Shown: in pieces, positions 38,591 through 47,171 of the stretch | Layout of the letters: the number at the start of each line of letters is the position of its first letter | How positions within the stretch are numbered: position 1 is the first letter of the stretch | Assembly (NCBI RefSeq): GCF_900580865.1 | Contig: NZ_UTBZ01000099.1 | Location: 197,302-261,301 of the forward strand | Reading direction: 5' to 3' | DNA: 64,000 nucleotides | Source: Pseudomonas viridiflava | GTDB taxonomy: Bacteria; Pseudomonadota; Gammaproteobacteria; Pseudomonadales; Pseudomonadaceae | The notes under the pieces: model-generated | Told to the model about the DNA's origin: nothing | The model's input: only the letters and a program-made list of their open reading frames with translations | The model's database searches: none | Program-made: the position numbers and the translations under genes

Positions 38591-41251
38591 ATGAATCAGT
38601 CAGTGCATCGGCATACGCCGACGCTGCACGTTCATGACCCCAGGGGGCTGCCCGTCAGAAACGTCTGCTATTTGTGCAAAGTGGCCAGCGCTGATGCTGA
38701 ATCCCGGATCACCCGCCAAGGGCACGATGCTGTTGGTCGTTTGACCGAGCAGTGGGATCCGCGCCTGTTCAGCACCAGCCCCCAGCCCAACCTCGCTCAT
38801 GTCTACAGCCTGTCGGGCCTACCGGTGAGTGTCGACAGTGTCGACGCCGGCTGGCGGCTGAGCCTGCCGGGAGAGGCCGGACAGGTCGTGGAACGCTGGG
38901 ATGCGCGCGGCAACCATTGGCGAATCCTGCACGATGAACAACTGCGAATACTCAGCGAGGCCAGCGCCGATCAGAGCAGCTTCGAAACCTTCACCTACGC
39001 CGATGCCTCGGCCGACGTCGACTTTAATCTGTGCGGACAGATGACAACGCTCAAGGACCCTGCGGGGACGCTGAACCTGCAGGGTTTTTCCTTGCTCGGC
39101 CAGGTGCTTGTACAGACCCGCACCTTTGACGACAGCGAGGCCCATACCAGTCGCCAAACGTTCGGCCCGCTGAACCAGCGCCTGACGCACACCGACGCTC
39201 GCGGCAATCGCCAGGACTTCCTGTACAGCGTTGTCGGCCAGCTCACGCAGGTTGCTCTGCTGCCCCAGGGTGAAAACGTCGCAAAAACCATTGTCGCGAG
39301 CCTGCAATACAACGCGGCCGGACAGCGGGTCGAACAGCGTGCCGGCAATCAAGTCATCAACCGTTGGCGCTACGACCCTGCCAACGACTGGCCGATTACC
39401 GCCCAGGCCGGCGTTACCGGACAAGCGCTGCTGCAGAATCTCGAATATGCCTACGACCCTGTCGGCAATGTCCTGCGCATCGACGACCACACCTTTGAAC
39501 CGGTGTTTTTCGCCAACCGGCGCATCGATGGTCATCGGGCGTTCAGCTATGACTCGCTCTATCGACTGATCGCTGCCAGCGGTCATGAAGCCGCGACCGC
39601 CACTGACACGCCGGGGCGCCCTGCGCCGAGCGACCCGAATAATCTGCACAACTACACCCAGCATTACCAATACGACCGGGCCGGCAACCTCATCGAACTG
39701 GTGCATGGCCGCGAGACGACGGGGTACACCCGCCAGATGAAGGTCGCGCCTGCCAGCAATCATGCGCTGCGCTGGGAGGCCGGCGACCCGCCACCGGATT
39801 TCGCCGCCACCTTCGATGCTCATGGCAATCAGATCAAACTTCGCCACGGCCCGGAACTGCTGTGGAATGCCCGCGACCAACTGCGTCGGGTGACCTTGCT
39901 CACGCACAACAACGATCTGCCCGATGATCACGAGAGCTACCTTTATAGCCAGGGCATGCGCGTGTCCAAACGTCATGAAACCCATAACCCCGCCGCTTCG
40001 CACTTTCATCAGGTGCGCTACCTGCCAGACCTGGAAATCCGCACCCGGGACAACGGCGAAGAACTGCACATGATCACCCTGCCCGGCAACGTCCGCTACC
40101 TGCATTGGCGCAGCGCACCACCGGCGCAGGTCGAGAACAACCAGATGCGCTACAGCCTCGACGATCACTTGGGTTCGAGCACCACTGAACTTGATCAGGA
40201 CGCGCAAGTGATCAGTCAGGAAACCTACTATCCCTTCGGTGGCACGGCGATCTGGCAGCCCGCTTCCAGCAGCGCAGTGGATTACAAGACTGTGCGTTAT
40301 TCAGGCAAGGAAATGGATGTCAGCGGACTGTATTACTACGGCGCGCGGTATTACGCACCGTGGTTGCAGCGCTGGGTGAGTGCGGACCCGGCGGGGGATG
40401 TGGATGGGCTGAATTTGTATGCGATGGTGGGGAATAATCCACTGTTGTACATCGACCCGGATGGGCGAGCGAATAACAAGTTCACGAGTCTCATTGCCAA
40501 AATTTCAGGCTTCGCCTCTGAAACGGGTAGATTTGCCGAAGAGTTTGATGATCAACAAGACCCAATGACACCAGAGCAAAGACAGAACACTACCTACCGC
40601 GAGTATCTGAAAAAAGGAAACGGCGCGTGGGCATTTGGCCAAGGCGCAACGTTCGGTGGAGCAGCAGGAACCGGGATCGCCTACACGATTCACCAATACG
40701 TGCCTGAAGTGAGTGTCGAAATATTAGGGGCAACCCTAGGTCCAGCTATCGGCCTGATTGCAGGAGGTGCGTTGTCCTATATTCGATACAGATTCTTCAG
40801 AAGCGATGTTCGCCTTGCGACCGCCCTGCATTTGGGAAAAGTCCAAGCCGTCACCCAGGCGCTCGCTGACATGTCTCAAGGCAAGGTGCCGGAGAGTGTC
40901 GTGAACCAACTGCCAATCATGCACGAAGCCCTTCTGAATAACGTGAAAGAGAAAGTCGGCACCTGGTCAGTGAAGGATCAATGGGACTTCATGAACGGCC
41001 TGACAGCCGATTCGACCGCAGACGAATGGATACGAAGGTTCCTGGAAATAGAAAATCGAACTTTGGACGTAGTGATCGCCATCGACCAGGTGTCCCCTCA
41101 AGCCGAGGGCATAGCGCCTGCCGCGAACGAAGCAATTAACCATGTTGCTTCGCGGCTAAATGAAGCGGGACCCTCTGGTGCGATCCAATTCGTTTCAAAT
41201 CTAATGCGGCGAGATTCGCAGTCCAAAGAAATAAAAGAGACATTTGTCTGA
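38591..41251 (+). CDS. tccC: Tc toxin C subunit 2 (TccC, RHS core plus different toxin domain)
   Basis: 886 residues, starting 27 bp after the first tccC stop. The N-terminal region and RHS core are close to those of the first TccC (HRHTPTLHVHDPRGLPVRNV, YEYAYDPVGNVLRIDDHTF-type repeats, GLYYYGARYYAPWLQRWVSA). The core ends in YIDPDG (DPDG at residues 622-625). The about 261-residue tail differs completely from that of TccC1. It has a hydrophobic Gly/Ala-rich hairpin (about 675-735, with LGATLGPAIGLIAGGALSYI) followed by helical sequence. The tail is lower in GC than the core (26 of 60 G/C at 40501-40560 against 36 of 60 at 39781-39840), typical of swapped toxin modules. Activity is unknown. 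Confidence 0.93.
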   Translation: MNQSVHRHTPTLHVHDPRGLPVRNVCYLCKVASADAESRITRQGHDAVGRLTEQWDPRLFSTSPQPNLAHVYSLSGLPVSVDSVDAGWRLSLPGEAGQVVERWDARGNHWRILHDEQLRILSEASADQSSFETFTYADASADVDFNLCGQMTTLKDPAGTLNLQGFSLLGQVLVQTRTFDDSEAHTSRQTFGPLNQRLTHTDARGNRQDFLYSVVGQLTQVALLPQGENVAKTIVASLQYNAAGQRVEQRAGNQVINRWRYDPANDWPITAQAGVTGQALLQNLEYAYDPVGNVLRIDDHTFEPVFFANRRIDGHRAFSYDSLYRLIAASGHEAATATDTPGRPAPSDPNNLHNYTQHYQYDRAGNLIELVHGRETTGYTRQMKVAPASNHALRWEAGDPPPDFAATFDAHGNQIKLRHGPELLWNARDQLRRVTLLTHNNDLPDDHESYLYSQGMRVSKRHETHNPAASHFHQVRYLPDLEIRTRDNGEELHMITLPGNVRYLHWRSAPPAQVENNQMRYSLDDHLGSSTTELDQDAQVISQETYYPFGGTAIWQPASSSAVDYKTVRYSGKEMDVSGLYYYGARYYAPWLQRWVSADPAGDVDGLNLYAMVGNNPLLYIDPDGRANNKFTSLIAKISGFASETGRFAEEFDDQQDPMTPEQRQNTTYREYLKKGNGAWAFGQGATFGGAAGTGIAYTIHQYVPEVSVEILGATLGPAIGLIAGGALSYIRYRFFRSDVRLATALHLGKVQAVTQALADMSQGKVPESVVNQLPIMHEALLNNVKEKVGTWSVKDQWDFMNGLTADSTADEWIRRFLEIENRTLDVVIAIDQVSPQAEGIAPAANEAINHVASRLNEAGPSGAIQFVSNLMRRDSQSKEIKETFV

Positions 41252-41353
41252 CACACGGACTCGGCAACTACGAATCGGGTACCGGGACAACCGTGGGACG
41301 GCGTGCTTGCCCATGCTATCGTGCCCGCCCGACCTGCTACCCATCTGCCCAGC

Positions 41354-43114
41354 ATGCTGCCGACTTCCCGTACCTTGCGTCTGTCGTTGTATACCCTGCT
41401 GATCGTCGCCGGTGCGGCCGTTGCCGCGACCCTTGCGATCCGCCACGCCGAACGTCAGGCGCTGGAGGAAGATGCGGCGCGCGCCAATCAGCAACTGGCG
41501 CTGTACGCCAACTCGTTGCACACCCTGATCGACCGTTATCGCGCCTTGCCCGCCGTGCTGGCGCTGGATCCGCAATTGCGCTCGGCGCTGGCAGGTTCAG
41601 TCGATGCCGAAGAGCAGGCAACACTGAATCTGAAGCTGGAAAAAATCAACGGTGCGGCGCAATCCTCTACCCTTGAACTGCTCGACCACACAGGCCTCGC
41701 CGTGGCGGCAAGCAACTGGCGCCTGCCGAGCAGTTACGTCGGCCACAACTACGGCTTCCGTCCCTATTTCAGCCAGACCCGCACCCAGGGCACCGGGCGT
41801 TTTTACGCGGTGGGCGTGACTAGCGGGATTCCCGGCTACTTCCTCTCCAGCGCGGTGCTCGGCGACCACGACGAGTTCCTTGGTGCGATGGTGGTCAAGC
41901 TGGAATTCCCCGAACTGGAACGCGAGTGGAGTCAGGGCAATGACACGCTGCTGGTCAGCGATGCGCGCGGGATCATCTTCATAGCCAACCAGCCCGGCTG
42001 GCGTTATCGCGCGTTGCGGCCGTTGAGTGCCAGCGACATGGCCGAGATCAAATCCACCCGGCAGTACGATAAACAGTTGCTGGTGCCGTTGACGCACTTA
42101 TCGCTGCGCAGTTTCGATGACAACAGCGATCTGCGCCGCGTTGAAGGCCCGCAAGGCACGGCGGATTATCTGTGGGAATCGCTGCCACTGAGCGCCGAAG
42201 GCTGGACCCTGCACCTGCTGCGCCATCCGCAAGTGGCCTTCGAAGACCTGCGCAACGCCGGGCTGGCCGCCGCCGGGGTGTGGCTGGCGCTGGTGTTTCT
42301 GTTGCTGTTTCTCAACCAGCGCTGGCGCCTGTCGAAAATCCGTCAGCGCAACCGTGAAGAGCTTGAACAATTGGTGGAAGAACGCACCCGCGATTTGCGC
42401 ACTGCGCAGGACGGCCTGGTGCAATCAGCCAAACTCGCCGCGCTCGGGCAGATGTCTGCGGCGCTGGCCCATGAAATCAATCAGCCGCTGACCGCTCAGC
42501 GCATGCAACTGGCGACCCTGCGCCTGCTGCTCGAGCATGGCCGCGTCGACGATGCTTATAAAGCGCTGAAACCGGTGGACGAGATGCTCACGCGCATGGC
42601 CGCCCTCACCGGCCACCTCAAGACTTTCGCGCGCAAAAGTCCCAGTGGCTTGCGCGAGCGGCTGGATCTGGCGACGGTGGTTGATCAGTCGTTGCAGTTG
42701 CTCGATGCCCGGCTGCGCGACGAACAGGTCAGTCTGGTACTGCACCTGACGCGTCCGGCGTGGGTGCGCGGTGATGCGATTCGCCTCGAACAGGTGCTGA
42801 TCAACCTGCTGCGCAACGCCCTCGATGCGATGCAGGGCAAAGCGTGCAAGCGTCTGGAAATCCGTCTGGAAGCCGATGAACAACTGTGGCGTCTGAACGT
42901 CAGCGACAATGGCGGCGGAATTGCCGAAGACCATTTGGGCCAGGTCTTCGACCCGTTCTTCACTACTAAACCGGTGGGTGACGGCCTGGGCCTCGGCTTG
43001 GCGGTATCCTTCGCTATCGTGCACGAATCCGGCGGTCGTCTGAGCGCCGAAAACGGCGACAGCGGCGCGGTGTTCAGCCTGACTTTGCCGATCGATCTGG
43101 AGGCACACATCTGA
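41354..43114 (+). CDS. mifS: DctB/MifS-type sensor histidine kinase
   Basis: 586 residues from the ATG at 41354; a GTG at 41303 would add 17 non-hydrophobic residues. There are two membrane segments (about residues 10-30 and 275-295), with a double-Cache-like periplasmic sensor between them (SYVGHNYGFRPYFSQT is typical of the C4-dicarboxylate family). The kinase core has the H-box ALAHEINQPL (His373), N-box LINLLRNALDAM, G1 DNGGGI and G2 TTKPVGDGLGLGLAVS. The stop overlaps the regulator start by one base. With the permease at 44941 the set matches MifS/MifR-type control of alpha-ketoglutarate uptake; DctB-like sensing of another C4/C5 dicarboxylate is the alternative. Confidence 0.88.
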   Translation: MLPTSRTLRLSLYTLLIVAGAAVAATLAIRHAERQALEEDAARANQQLALYANSLHTLIDRYRALPAVLALDPQLRSALAGSVDAEEQATLNLKLEKINGAAQSSTLELLDHTGLAVAASNWRLPSSYVGHNYGFRPYFSQTRTQGTGRFYAVGVTSGIPGYFLSSAVLGDHDEFLGAMVVKLEFPELEREWSQGNDTLLVSDARGIIFIANQPGWRYRALRPLSASDMAEIKSTRQYDKQLLVPLTHLSLRSFDDNSDLRRVEGPQGTADYLWESLPLSAEGWTLHLLRHPQVAFEDLRNAGLAAAGVWLALVFLLLFLNQRWRLSKIRQRNREELEQLVEERTRDLRTAQDGLVQSAKLAALGQMSAALAHEINQPLTAQRMQLATLRLLLEHGRVDDAYKALKPVDEMLTRMAALTGHLKTFARKSPSGLRERLDLATVVDQSLQLLDARLRDEQVSLVLHLTRPAWVRGDAIRLEQVLINLLRNALDAMQGKACKRLEIRLEADEQLWRLNVSDNGGGIAEDHLGQVFDPFFTTKPVGDGLGLGLAVSFAIVHESGGRLSAENGDSGAVFSLTLPIDLEAHI

Positions 43115-44442
43115 TGCTCAATTCAGTGATGGTGGTCGATGACGAAAGCAGCATTCGCAGCGCCGTCGAGCAGTGGCTGAGCCTGTCCGGGTTCGAGGTG
43201 CAATTGTTCAGTCGCGCCGAAGACTGTCTCGCCGCCCTGCCCGCGCACTTTGCCGGGGTGATCCTCAGCGATGTGCGCATGCCTGGCATGGGCGGTCTGG
43301 CGTTGTTGGCCGAAGTGCAGAAACGCGATGCCGATCTGCCGGTGATTCTGCTCACTGGCCATGGCGACGTGCCGATGGCGGTCGAGGCAATGCGCGACGG
43401 CGCCTACGACTTTCTGGAGAAACCGTTCAGCCCGGAAACCCTGCTCGGCAGCTTGCGTCGGGCGCTGGACAAACGCCGGCTGATTCTGGAGAACCGCGCC
43501 CTGCACGAGCAGGCCGACAACCGCGCCAGACTCGATGCGACGTTGCTCGGTGTGTCCCGTGGCTTGCAGACGTTGCGCCGGCAGGTGCTGGATCTGGCGA
43601 CGCTGCCGGTCAACGTGCTGATCCGTGGTGAAACCGGCAGCGGCAAGGAACTGGTCGCGCGTTGCCTGCATGATTTTGGCCCCCGAGCGGACAAACCGTT
43701 CGTTGCGCTGAACTGCGCGGCGATCCCTGAGCAGTTGTTCGAGGCGGAGTTGTTCGGTCATGAAAGCGGCGCGTTTACCGGCGCCTCGGGCAAGCGCATC
43801 GGCAAACTGGAATACGCCGACGGTGGCACGCTGTTTCTTGATGAAATCGAAAGCATGCCGCTGGCGCAACAGGTCAAACTGCTGCGTGTGTTGCAGGAGC
43901 AGAAGCTTGAACGGCTGGGTTCGAACCAGAGCATTCGCGTCGACTTGCGCATTGTCGCAGCGACCAAACCCGACCTGCTCGATGAAGCCCGGGCCGGACG
44001 TTTTCGCGAGGATCTGGCGTATCGCCTGAACGTCGCCGAACTGCGTTTGCCGCCGCTGCGCGATCGTCGTGAAGACATTCCGCTGCTGTTTGAAACCTTC
44101 GCCCACAATGCCGCTGAACGCTTGGGGCGTACGTTTCCACCCTTGAGTGGCGCGCAACTGAGTCATCTGCTCAGCCACGACTGGCCGGGCAACGTGCGCG
44201 AACTGGCGAACGTCGCCGAGCGCCAGGTGTTGGGGCTGGATGAGCCGGCGCCGGGGATCGATCCGGGGCAATCGCTGGCGGCGCAGCAGGAAGCATTTGA
44301 GGCGCAGTGTTTGCGGGCGGCGCTGACCCGGCACAAGGGCGATGTGAAAGCGGTGCTTGAAGAACTGCAACTACCGCGCCGCACGTTCAATGAAAAGCTG
44401 CAGCGGCATGGGTTGAGTCGGGAGATGTTTCTGGCTGAGTGA
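43114..44442 (+). CDS. mifR: Sigma-54 response regulator (DctD/MifR type)
   Basis: 442 residues. The receiver domain has the phospho-acceptor Asp53 (ILSDVRMPG) and Lys in FLEKPFSP. The central AAA+ domain has Walker A GETGSGKE, the sigma-54 contact loop GAFTGA (ELFGHESGAFTGAS) and Walker B GGTLFLDEIE. A Fis-type helix-turn-helix lies at the C-terminus (GDVKAVLEELQLPRRTFNEK). It should activate a sigma-54 promoter when phosphorylated by the partner kinase. A good candidate target lies at 44862-44879, before the permease gene. The start codon shares a base with the kinase stop. Confidence 0.92.
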   Translation: MLNSVMVVDDESSIRSAVEQWLSLSGFEVQLFSRAEDCLAALPAHFAGVILSDVRMPGMGGLALLAEVQKRDADLPVILLTGHGDVPMAVEAMRDGAYDFLEKPFSPETLLGSLRRALDKRRLILENRALHEQADNRARLDATLLGVSRGLQTLRRQVLDLATLPVNVLIRGETGSGKELVARCLHDFGPRADKPFVALNCAAIPEQLFEAELFGHESGAFTGASGKRIGKLEYADGGTLFLDEIESMPLAQQVKLLRVLQEQKLERLGSNQSIRVDLRIVAATKPDLLDEARAGRFREDLAYRLNVAELRLPPLRDRREDIPLLFETFAHNAAERLGRTFPPLSGAQLSHLLSHDWPGNVRELANVAERQVLGLDEPAPGIDPGQSLAAQQEAFEAQCLRAALTRHKGDVKAVLEELQLPRRTFNEKLQRHGLSREMFLAE

Positions 44443-44479
44443 GTCTGGGTCGGGATTTTTGGCGTGGCTGAAATCCATC

Positions 44480-44757
44480 CCCCTCACCCCAGCCCTCTCC
44501 CCCAGGGGGGCGAGGGGGAAGGGAGCAGATCTTTATGCTTTTCGAAACCTGAGTTCGACTCGATATCTCAAGTCGGTGGACCTCGGATAATCCACTCGGT
44601 CAGTCCCATCTCCCCCTTGGGGGCGAGGGGGAAAGGGAGCCGATCTTTGTGCTGTTCAAAACCTGAGTTCGACTCGATATCTCAAGTCGGTGGACCTCGG
44701 ATAATCCACTCGGTCAGTCCCCTCTCCCCCTGGGAGAGGGTTAGGGTGAGGGGCTTT
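44480..44757. repeat. Composite palindromic block with 114-bp direct repeat
   Basis: GC-rich ends (CCCCTCACCCCAGCCCTCTC and GAGAGGGTTAGGGTGAGGGG) enclose two 114-bp direct repeats, with matching segments starting at 44528 and 44642 (GATCTTTATG/GATCTTTGTG, then AACCTGAGTTCGACTCGATA). The inner AACCTGAGTTCGACTCG is the reverse complement of the 46-bp unit at 29064-29247, so both belong to one family. The 498-bp gap 44443-44940 also holds the sigma-54 promoter. Confidence 0.85.
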
Positions 44758-44861
44758 TGATCTTTGCCCCAATAAGCGGAAATCCGCTCACACAATCCAT
44801 TCCATCGGCACAAAACCGCTCACCCAATCCCGCCACCCCCTCTAAACCGGCCCTCCCCCCG

Positions 44862-44879
44862 TTGGCACACCTCCTGCTA
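44862..44879 (+). promoter_or_regulatory. Sigma-54 promoter for the permease gene
   Basis: TTGGCACACCTCCTGCTA has GG (44864-44865) and GC (44876-44877) separated by exactly 10 bp, as in the -24/-12 consensus TGGCAC-N5-TTGCW; only one T of the -12 element departs. The predicted start is about 44889, some 50 nt before the ATG. It fits the sigma-54 activator encoded just upstream. Confidence 0.8.
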
Positions 44880-44940
44880 TAGCCCTCGCAGGCTGCGTTC
44901 CAACGCGCTCCACAAAAACAATTAAACGAAGGATCCTTCA

Positions 44941-46260
44941 ATGGATAACTCCAACGCCCTGCCACTTGGGTCGGCTGCCGTGCCCGCCAAAGAAAGAACC
45001 ACCGCCAGCCGGATCAAATCGATCTTCAGCGGTTCCGTCGGCAACATGGTCGAGTGGTACGACTGGTATGTGTATGCCGCCTTCTCCCTGTACTTCGCCA
45101 AAACCTTTTTCCCTGCCGGTTCCACCACCGCCCAACTGATGAACACTGCCGCGATTTTCGCTGTGGGCTTTCTGATGCGCCCGATCGGTGGCTGGCTGAT
45201 GGGCATGTACGCCGACAAGGTCGGTCGTAAAAAAGCCTTGATGGCCTCGGTCTACCTGATGTGCTTCGGCTCGCTGCTGATCGCCCTCAGCCCGAACTAC
45301 GAAACCATCGGCATCGGCGCGCCGATCCTGCTGGTGTTCGCCCGTCTGCTGCAAGGCCTGTCGGTCGGTGGCGAATACGGCACCTCGGCGACCTATCTCT
45401 CGGAGATGGCGACCAAGGAACGTCGCGGCTTCTTCTCCAGCTTCCAGTACGTAACCCTGATCTCCGGCCAGCTCATCGCGCTGGGCGTGCTGATCGTCCT
45501 GCAAAACGTGCTGACCACTGAACAGCTGTACGCGTGGGGCTGGCGTATTCCGTTCGCTATCGGCGCGCTGTGTGCAGTCGTGGCGCTGTACCTGCGTCGC
45601 GGCATGGAAGAAACCGAGTCGTTCACCAAGAAAGAGAAGTCCAAGGAAAGCGCCATGCGCACCTTGATGCGCCACCCCAAAGAGCTGTTGACCGTGGTCG
45701 GCCTGACCATGGGCGGCACCCTGGCGTTCTACACCTACACCACCTACATGCAGAAATACCTGGTGAACACCGTCGGCATGAGCATCTCCGACTCGACCAC
45801 CATTTCTGCCGCCACGCTGTTCCTGTTCATGTGCCTGCAACCGATCATCGGCGGCCTCTCGGACAAGATCGGTCGTCGCCCGATCCTGATCGCCTTCGGC
45901 GTGCTGGGGACGATCTTCACCGTGCCAATCCTGATGACACTGCACACCATTCAGACCTGGTGGGGCGCGTTCTTCCTGATCATGGCAGCGCTGATCATCG
46001 TCAGCGGCTACACCTCGATCAACGCGGTGGTGAAAGCCGAACTGTTCCCGACTGAAATCCGCGCGCTGGGCGTCGGCCTGCCGTATGCACTGACCGTGTC
46101 GATCTTCGGCGGCACCGCTGAATACATTGCGCTGTGGTTCAAGAGCATCGGCATGGAAACCGGTTACTACTGGTATGTGACGGCATGCATCGCAGTGTCG
46201 TTGCTGGTGTACATCACCATGAAGGACACCCAGAAGCATTCGCGCATCGTTACTGACTGA
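44941..46260 (+). CDS. kgtP: Alpha-ketoglutarate permease, MFS family
   Basis: 439 residues, the length of KgtP/PcaT proteins, with about 12 hydrophobic segments. Metabolite:H+ symporter signatures are present: GNMVEWYDWYVYAAFSLYFA in the first segment, GMYADKVGRKKAL in the loop between helices 2 and 3, and LLQGLSVGGEYGTSATYL. The ATG at 44941 follows AAGGA. Predicted role: proton-coupled import of alpha-ketoglutarate across the inner membrane. It is probably driven by the sigma-54 promoter at 44862 and by the neighbouring MifS/MifR-like pair. A related dicarboxylate is possible as substrate. Confidence 0.9.
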   Translation: MDNSNALPLGSAAVPAKERTTASRIKSIFSGSVGNMVEWYDWYVYAAFSLYFAKTFFPAGSTTAQLMNTAAIFAVGFLMRPIGGWLMGMYADKVGRKKALMASVYLMCFGSLLIALSPNYETIGIGAPILLVFARLLQGLSVGGEYGTSATYLSEMATKERRGFFSSFQYVTLISGQLIALGVLIVLQNVLTTEQLYAWGWRIPFAIGALCAVVALYLRRGMEETESFTKKEKSKESAMRTLMRHPKELLTVVGLTMGGTLAFYTYTTYMQKYLVNTVGMSISDSTTISAATLFLFMCLQPIIGGLSDKIGRRPILIAFGVLGTIFTVPILMTLHTIQTWWGAFFLIMAALIIVSGYTSINAVVKAELFPTEIRALGVGLPYALTVSIFGGTAEYIALWFKSIGMETGYYWYVTACIAVSLLVYITMKDTQKHSRIVTD

Positions 46261-46300
46261 TCGGTTTTTTACAGCCACTGCAATGGTGGCTGTGATGGAC

Positions 46301-46369
46301 TCTTCGCGAGCAGGCTCACTCCCACATCTGGAATGCATTTTCCTGTGGGAGCGAGCCTGCTCGCGATTG
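46301..46369. repeat. REP pair
   Basis: Facing copies of the core TTCGCGAGCAGGCTCAC and GTGGGAGCGAGCCTGCTCGC lie within a compact 69 bp just after the permease gene. A small GC hairpin (CAGCCAC/GTGGCTG, 46272-46292) precedes it. Confidence 0.88.
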
Positions 46370-46640
46370 GGTCACAGCGTGATCCAGACACGCATGAAAA
46401 AATCCTCACATCCGCCGCACAGCGATTAATCGCTAATTAATGCTGCCCGCTCATTCTGCAATCACCTGATCGATGACCTGCGCGACGCTCGCTCCGACGA
46501 CGAAAGCGAATTCAACGCGCCACCCTTAACATCAAGTTAATCGATTGTTTTTAGCATTAATTTGCGCTTTTTAATCAATTTAATTGGCGTAGCATTAACC
46601 CCATGCAAGACACACCGCCAACGAATCCGGAGTAACCAAC
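46370..46640. other. AT-rich upstream region of the small repeat-protein gene
   Basis: Between the REP pair and the ATG at 46641 the sequence becomes AT-rich (46520-46600, with several TTAA and AATTAA runs), unlike most gaps here. It probably holds the promoter of the small secreted protein. I see no convincing operator; ATTAATCGCTAATTAAT near 46425-46441 is an imperfect inverted repeat. Confidence 0.4.
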
Positions 46641-46916
46641 ATGAAAACCCAACTGATCCTCGCCCTCACCCTGTCCGTACTGGCCGCCAATACCTTCGCC
46701 GCCGATGGCTCGGACAAAACCAAATCCGCCGACTTCATCAACGGCGCCAGCGCCGCCATCGAAACCAGCCACACCGGTACTTACGCTGCTGACGGTTTTG
46801 ATAAAACCAATATTGGTAAAGCCGTGGCTGCTGATGGTTTCGACAAGACCAACCTGGGTAAAACCGTCGCCGCTGACGGCTTCGACAAAACCGGCACCGC
46901 CGCTGCCATCAGCTAA
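46641..46916 (+). CDS. Small secreted protein with AADGFDKT repeats
   Basis: 91 residues from the ATG at 46641, with CGGAGTAA upstream. A clear signal peptide (MKTQLILALTLSVLAANTFA) with a likely cut after residue 20 leaves about 71 residues. The mature part contains four related units: ADGSDKTKSADF, AADGFDKTNIGKAV, AADGFDKTNLGKTV and AADGFDKTGTAAAI. There are no cysteines. I do not recognise a function; it is probably periplasmic or extracellular. It stands alone between its promoter and a weak hairpin. Confidence 0.85.
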   Translation: MKTQLILALTLSVLAANTFAADGSDKTKSADFINGASAAIETSHTGTYAADGFDKTNIGKAVAADGFDKTNLGKTVAADGFDKTGTAAAIS

Positions 46917-46935
46917 GTATCAGTAGTCCTCTCAC

Positions 46936-46955
46936 AGCCCGGCCTTGGCCGGGCT
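46936..46955 (+). terminator. Hairpin after small secreted protein gene
   Basis: AGCCCGGCC-TT-GGCCGGGCT is a strong stem 19 bp past the stop, but the T-run after it is poor (TAGTCATTT), so termination may be incomplete. Confidence 0.6.
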
Positions 46956-47000
46956 TAGTCATTTCTGGGGCATGATAATTTCCTCAAATACACAAATCCC

Positions 47001-47087
47001 CTGTAGGAGCTGCCGAAGGCTGCGATCTTTTGATCTTGATCTTTAAAAGCAAAATCAAAAGATCGCAGCCTTCGGCAGCTCCTACAC
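47001..47087. repeat. Long inverted repeat (REP family 2)
   Basis: Arms of about 33 bp (outer part TGTAGGAGCTGCCGAAGGCT, inner part GCGATCTTTTGAT) face each other around a short loop and are nearly perfect complements. A related shorter pair is at 48630-48708 and a single arm is at 1949-1977. Confidence 0.9.
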
Positions 47088-47171
47088 GGGTTTTTGCGTC
47101 TGGCTGGAAATATGCCGGGCGTCCTTGCACTATGGCTGCATCCGAAACGCAGCCTCAGGAACTCACCCTCC

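Noticed and set aside
3347..41251. The Tc region as a single genomic island or prophage
   Set aside because: No integrase, tRNA junction, phage structural gene or flanking repeat is visible, and core genes lie within the region.
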